From: Lachnospiraceae bacterium
GTDB lineage: Bacteria > Bacillota > Clostridia > Lachnospirales > Lachnospiraceae
Assembly: GCA_022796795.1 (NCBI GenBank)
Contig: JAAWJI010000001.1
Location: 62,001 to 126,000, forward strand
DNA: 64,000 nucleotides
Direction: 5' to 3'
Shown: in pieces, positions 61,037 through 64,000 of the stretch
How the letters are laid out: every line of letters begins with the position of its first letter
Numbering within the stretch: the stretch's first letter is position 1
The notes under the pieces: generated by a model
What the model saw: the letters and a program-made list of their open reading frames with translations, nothing else
Told to the model about the DNA's origin: nothing
The model's database searches: none
Position numbers and translations under genes: made by a program

Positions 61037-61923
61037 TGAGCAAACGAAAGAAAGGCGGAGGCGGAGAGGACTGCGGAAGCTGGATGGACACATATGGCGA
61101 CATGGTAACACTTCTTCTGTGCTTTTTCGTTATGCTGTATGCCATGTCAGACTTGAATCAGCAGAAGTGGGAAATATTTGTGAAAAGTATTTTCCCCAGC
61201 TCCAGTGAGACCTCACAGATCGCGGTGAATGAACAGGTGGCGGACGGAGAGTATGATGTGTCCGGAAATCTGGAGTTTGACGAGGCGATCTCAGATCCAG
61301 AGAATGTGGAGGAGCTGTATGTGGCTCTTATGGAGGCCCTTTCCTCCAGTGGTGTGGATGGGGTGAGTATTTCCAGGGAGGATGGATATACCTTTTTGGT
61401 GTTTGACAACCAGGCGTTCTTTGAGGGAGATCGTTCTGATTTGACAGATGAAGCAAAGGTGATTCTGGATGTGCTGTGTGATGTGATCGCAGGCTATGAT
61501 GAACAGATCGCTCAGATTGATATTATGGGCCATACGGCTCAGGCGGATCCCAACCGGGAGAATAATCCCCGGACGGACCGGATTCTCTCTGCCATGCGGT
61601 CTGCAGAGGTAGCTGCCTATATTCAGAATAAGGATATTATAGATCCCAGTAAGCTGGTGGGCTTAAGCTATGGTCAGTATCGCTCTGTAAGCGAGAATGA
61701 CAGCAGCGAGGGCCGGGCAAAAAACCGGCGGGTAGAGTTTGTGATCATAGACAGCGGAGCGGACATTAAGTCCATGAACGATTACTATGATGAACTGACC
61801 AACAGTATCAATGCTGGTTCCGTTTTAGTTACAGGCGGAGAGGATGTATTCCAGGAGACCGGAGGGAGCTCGGAAGGGGCTGCCAGCGCACTCCCCCAGG
61901 AGGAGATCAATCCTCCCGAGTAA
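61036..61923 (+). CDS. motB: flagellar motor stator protein MotB
   Basis: MotB carries the ion-binding aspartate and anchors the stator to peptidoglycan. The 295-residue protein has a basic start and the single helix with Asp22 (DTYGDMVTLLLCFFVMLYAM). The OmpA-like domain is present with IMGHTAQADPNREN, RTDRILSAMRSAEVAAYIQN and GRAKNRRVEFVI. An acidic, Ser/Glu-rich tail follows. fliM begins 55 bases later with no fliL between. Confidence 0.97.
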   Translation: MSKRKKGGGGEDCGSWMDTYGDMVTLLLCFFVMLYAMSDLNQQKWEIFVKSIFPSSSETSQIAVNEQVADGEYDVSGNLEFDEAISDPENVEELYVALMEALSSSGVDGVSISREDGYTFLVFDNQAFFEGDRSDLTDEAKVILDVLCDVIAGYDEQIAQIDIMGHTAQADPNRENNPRTDRILSAMRSAEVAAYIQNKDIIDPSKLVGLSYGQYRSVSENDSSEGRAKNRRVEFVIIDSGADIKSMNDYYDELTNSINAGSVLVTGGEDVFQETGGSSEGAASALPQEEINPPE

Positions 61924-61978
61924 CGGCGTTTTAAACAGCAGCAGCGTGATAACTAATTGAGAAAAGGTGGCTTTTTAG

Positions 61979-63043
61979 ATGGCAGACGTATTGTCCCAAA
62001 GTCAGATCGACGCGCTTTTGAAGTCCATGCAGCCGGGAGGCGAGCAGGAGCCTGAGAAAGTGGAACAAAAAGAAAAGGCAAAGCCTGTGAAAGAAGAAGT
62101 CAATTACAGTAAGTATGACTTCTACAGTCCCAGGAAATTTACAAAGGATAAGATGAAGATCCTCACCAGCGTATTTGAAAATTACGCGCGGATCATCACT
62201 TCTCAGATTAACGGCGTATTCCGTGTCATGACTGACATTACGGTGCGGGAGGTACAGGAGCGCCGCTATTATGAATTTGTTAACTCTCTGGGTGAAAATG
62301 ATGCAGTTACCCTGGTGGAGGCCACGATACAGGATCAGGGAAAAAATCTGGTCCCGTTGATGATATATGTCTCGCCTAGTATGGTAATTACGTTGGTTGA
62401 CCATATGCTGGGCGGTGGTGAGGATGTCATAAAGGTGAAGCCGGGATACCGGTATTCCGATGTGGAGCTTGCTCTGTACCGCAGAATCCTGTCCTACCTG
62501 ATTCAGGCGCTGAAGGATGGCTTTGCAAATTATATAGCCATGGAATTTAAGGCGCAGCGGATTGAAGATAATCCCAGCATGATGCAGGATGTGGGACTGG
62601 ATGAGACGGTAGCCATTATTCATCTGAATGTGGATTTGGCTGGTCTGGCATCAGAGACGGTTCGGATTTGTATGCCGGGTACGCTTCTGGAAGCCATCTT
62701 CCAGGTAATAGACAGCCGCAAGCATCTGGCCAGAGGTTATGCCTATGAGGATAACCGGGATACCATTTTGGAGAATATCCGGGATTCGCTGCTTCCCCTT
62801 ACCGGACAGCTGGGTACCATTTCTCTGGATTTGGATGATATTTATCATCTGAGAGAAGGAGACGTGATCGACATGAATAAACCTAAGGATCACGATGTAA
62901 GGCTGTTTGTGGGCAGGCAGGCATGGTTTACCGGGAAGATGGGCATATATAAGAAGAATGTGGCGGTGCGAATTAACCAGCGTCTCTATGAGGAAGAAAA
63001 CGTGGGGGATGAGCTGGAGCTGGAAACAGCAGCATCGGAATAA
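61979..63043 (+). CDS. fliM: flagellar motor switch protein FliM
   Basis: FliM binds phosphorylated CheY and sets rotation direction. The 354-residue protein has the N-terminal CheY-binding peptide VLSQSQIDALLKSM, a linker, and the middle CheC-like domain (FENYARIITSQINGVFRVMT, the GGG-type MLGGGEDVIK and MVITLVDHML). The C-terminal SpoA domain ends near VRLFVGRQAWFTGKMGIYKK. AAGGTGG lies upstream of ATG 61979. cheY follows 41 bases later. Confidence 0.97.
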   Translation: MADVLSQSQIDALLKSMQPGGEQEPEKVEQKEKAKPVKEEVNYSKYDFYSPRKFTKDKMKILTSVFENYARIITSQINGVFRVMTDITVREVQERRYYEFVNSLGENDAVTLVEATIQDQGKNLVPLMIYVSPSMVITLVDHMLGGGEDVIKVKPGYRYSDVELALYRRILSYLIQALKDGFANYIAMEFKAQRIEDNPSMMQDVGLDETVAIIHLNVDLAGLASETVRICMPGTLLEAIFQVIDSRKHLARGYAYEDNRDTILENIRDSLLPLTGQLGTISLDLDDIYHLREGDVIDMNKPKDHDVRLFVGRQAWFTGKMGIYKKNVAVRINQRLYEEENVGDELELETAASE

Positions 63044-63084
63044 AATACTACATATAATATTTTCATGAGAGTGAGGAAAAGACA

Positions 63085-63444
63085 ATGGCAAAGATTATGT
63101 TGGTTGATGACGCAGCATTTATGCGGATGATGGTTAAGAATGCGCTGACAAAGGCTGGATATGACAATTTTGTGGAGGCCCAGGACGGTGCAGAGGCTGT
63201 AAAGAAGTATGATGAAGAGAGCCCGGATATGGTAATCATGGACATTACCATGCCAAACATGGACGGACTCCAGGCCCTGAAGAAGATCCGGGAGAACCAT
63301 GCTGACGCCAAGATTGTAATGTGTACCGCAATGGGCCAGGAGAGCATGGTAGTGGATGCGATCAAGTCCGGTGCCAAGGACTTTATTGTAAAGCCCTTTA
63401 ATCAGGACCGTATTGTGGAGACAGTGAAGACGATTTTGGGATAA
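63085..63444 (+). CDS. cheY: chemotaxis response regulator CheY
   Basis: The 119-residue single receiver domain has the full acidic pocket (Asp8, Asp9), phospho-acceptor Asp53 (VIMDITMPNMDG), Thr81 (CTAMG) and Lys103 (VKPFN). It begins MAKIMLVDDAAFMRMMVKN, the CheY form seen beside fliM in Firmicutes. Phospho-CheY from CheA should act on FliM/FliY encoded on either side. Confidence 0.97.
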   Translation: MAKIMLVDDAAFMRMMVKNALTKAGYDNFVEAQDGAEAVKKYDEESPDMVIMDITMPNMDGLQALKKIRENHADAKIVMCTAMGQESMVVDAIKSGAKDFIVKPFNQDRIVETVKTILG

Positions 63445-63471
63445 CAGCTTCAGGCGGGAGGACAGAAAAGA

Positions 63472-63921
63472 ATGGCTTTTTTAAGTTCCTTTGATATCTG
63501 CGCATCCGGTCTCAGCGCACAGCGGTTGAGAATGGATATTGCTGCAGAGAATATTTCGAATATTGATACTACGAGAACCGAGGCCGGAGGCGCTTACCGC
63601 AGGAAAGATGTGGTGTTTGAGAGCTATGGCTCGAAAAGCTTCCGGGAGGTTATGCGGGAGGCTTCCGAGGGAAAAGGAATCAGAAGCCGGGGAGCCGGAG
63701 TACGGGTTGCCGGTATTGTGGAGGATGACCGCGAGATGAAAATGGTCTATAATCCGGGACATCCGGATGCGGACGAGAGCGGTTTTGTCGAGATGCCCAA
63801 TGTGGATCTTTTAAAGGAGACTGTGGACTCTATGTCAGCCACCAGGTCCTATGACGCGAATGTCACGGCATTGAACGCAATGAAGCTGATGGCGCAAAAA
63901 GCGCTGGAGATCGGGAAATAA
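63472..63921 (+). CDS. flgC: flagellar basal-body rod protein FlgC (relocated)
   Basis: FlgC is a proximal rod subunit. The 149-residue protein has SFDICASGLSAQRLRMDIAA, the rod motif AENISNIDTTRTEAGGAYRR, GVRVAGIVEDDREMKMVYNP and PNVDLLKETVDSMSATRSYD ending in LMAQKALEIGK, which is diagnostic. It is normally the gene after flgB. Here it lies after cheY and before the fliY/cheC-like gene, about 13 kb from flgB. GGGAGGACAG precedes ATG 63472. Confidence 0.95.
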   Translation: MAFLSSFDICASGLSAQRLRMDIAAENISNIDTTRTEAGGAYRRKDVVFESYGSKSFREVMREASEGKGIRSRGAGVRVAGIVEDDREMKMVYNPGHPDADESGFVEMPNVDLLKETVDSMSATRSYDANVTALNAMKLMAQKALEIGK

Positions 63922-63945
63922 TGTTGGACAAAAGGAGATTTAAAG

Positions 63946-64000
63946 ATGGGCGCTAAGGGCTTTAATGAAATGGAAATAGATGCCATAGGCGAGATTATGA
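63946..64000 (+). CDS. FliY/CheC-like protein, N-terminal fragment
   Basis: Eighteen codons are visible before the window ends, MGAKGFNEMEIDAIGEIM, with AAAGGAG upstream. The EIDAIGEIM segment is the start of a CheC/FliY-type phosphatase helix, so this is probably FliY or a CheC-like protein in the switch complex. The SpoA part that would distinguish them lies outside. Confidence 0.65.
   Translation, partial: MGAKGFNEMEIDAIGEIM

Noticed and set aside
13-64000. CRISPR array
   Set aside because: No regularly spaced direct repeats of 24-40 bases with unique spacers were seen; the only tandem repeats are the protein-coding 48-base units and the short tRNA-upstream repeats.

Overview
The window looks like a chromosomal segment of a motile, spore-lineage Clostridia species, most likely Lachnospiraceae. 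It has a moderately GC-rich Firmicutes coding style, strong AGGAGG ribosome-binding sites, TTG and GTG starts, a complete CheA/W/R/B set with a long fla/che operon, class 1B PyrD with PyrK, a CotH-VTC-DUF4956 module, and several small membrane families common in Lachnospiraceae. No database search was run; every assignment comes from reading motifs and gene order.

Layout. 1-1.8 kb: end of a CotH-type gene, a VTC polyphosphate-polymerase-domain gene and a DUF4956 membrane gene. 1.9-8 kb: surface-polysaccharide genes (two GT2 glycosyltransferases, a polyprenyl-phosphate sugar-phosphotransferase, an LCP ligase, a rhamnosyltransferase-like GT2), with a terminator after the LCP gene. 8-11.4 kb: glmS, a small zinc-ribbon gene and hflX. 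11.4-15 kb: pyrF-pyrK-pyrD-pyrE. 14.9-18 kb: three small membrane proteins and an M29-like aminopeptidase with a long extra N-terminal half. 18-21.7 kb: purE-purM-purN-purD behind a near-consensus promoter. 21.7-23.7 kb: an AT-richer ATPase/HNH pair resembling the Septu (PtuAB) anti-phage system. 23.7-27 kb: hairpin-rich intergenic DNA, a DUF4432 gene, a transposase/nuclease-family pseudogene and an aldo/keto reductase. 27-37.6 kb: a membrane SH3 protein with a 16-residue Gly/Pro/Arg repeat tail, clpC, a large transglutaminase-like surface protein, a small conserved protein and radA. 37.7-41 kb: tRNA-Trp, a DUF5610-like gene behind a sigma-28-like promoter, and an FtsA-like actin-fold ATPase. 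41-49.6 kb: cheA-cheW-cheR-cheB on the minus strand, divergent from two methyl-accepting chemotaxis proteins. 49.8-64 kb: flgB-fliE-fliF-fliG-fliH-fliI-fliJ-fliK-flgD-TIGR02530-flgE-flbD-motA-motB-fliM-cheY-flgC-fliY/cheC-like (cut by the window end).

How it fits together. Receptors, CheA/W, CheR/B and CheY feed the switch proteins FliM/FliY/FliG, and MotAB drives the motor built by the flagellar operon. GlmS supplies amino sugar for wall and surface polymers built by the glycosyltransferase cluster and attached by LCP. The pyr and pur operons supply nucleotides but are incomplete here, so the remaining steps must be encoded elsewhere. The most notable elements are the Septu-like pair, the flgC gene moved about 13 kb from flgB, the extracytoplasmic CZB receptor, the repeat-tailed membrane protein next to clpC, and the FtsA-like protein with repeated beta-grasp-like segments.
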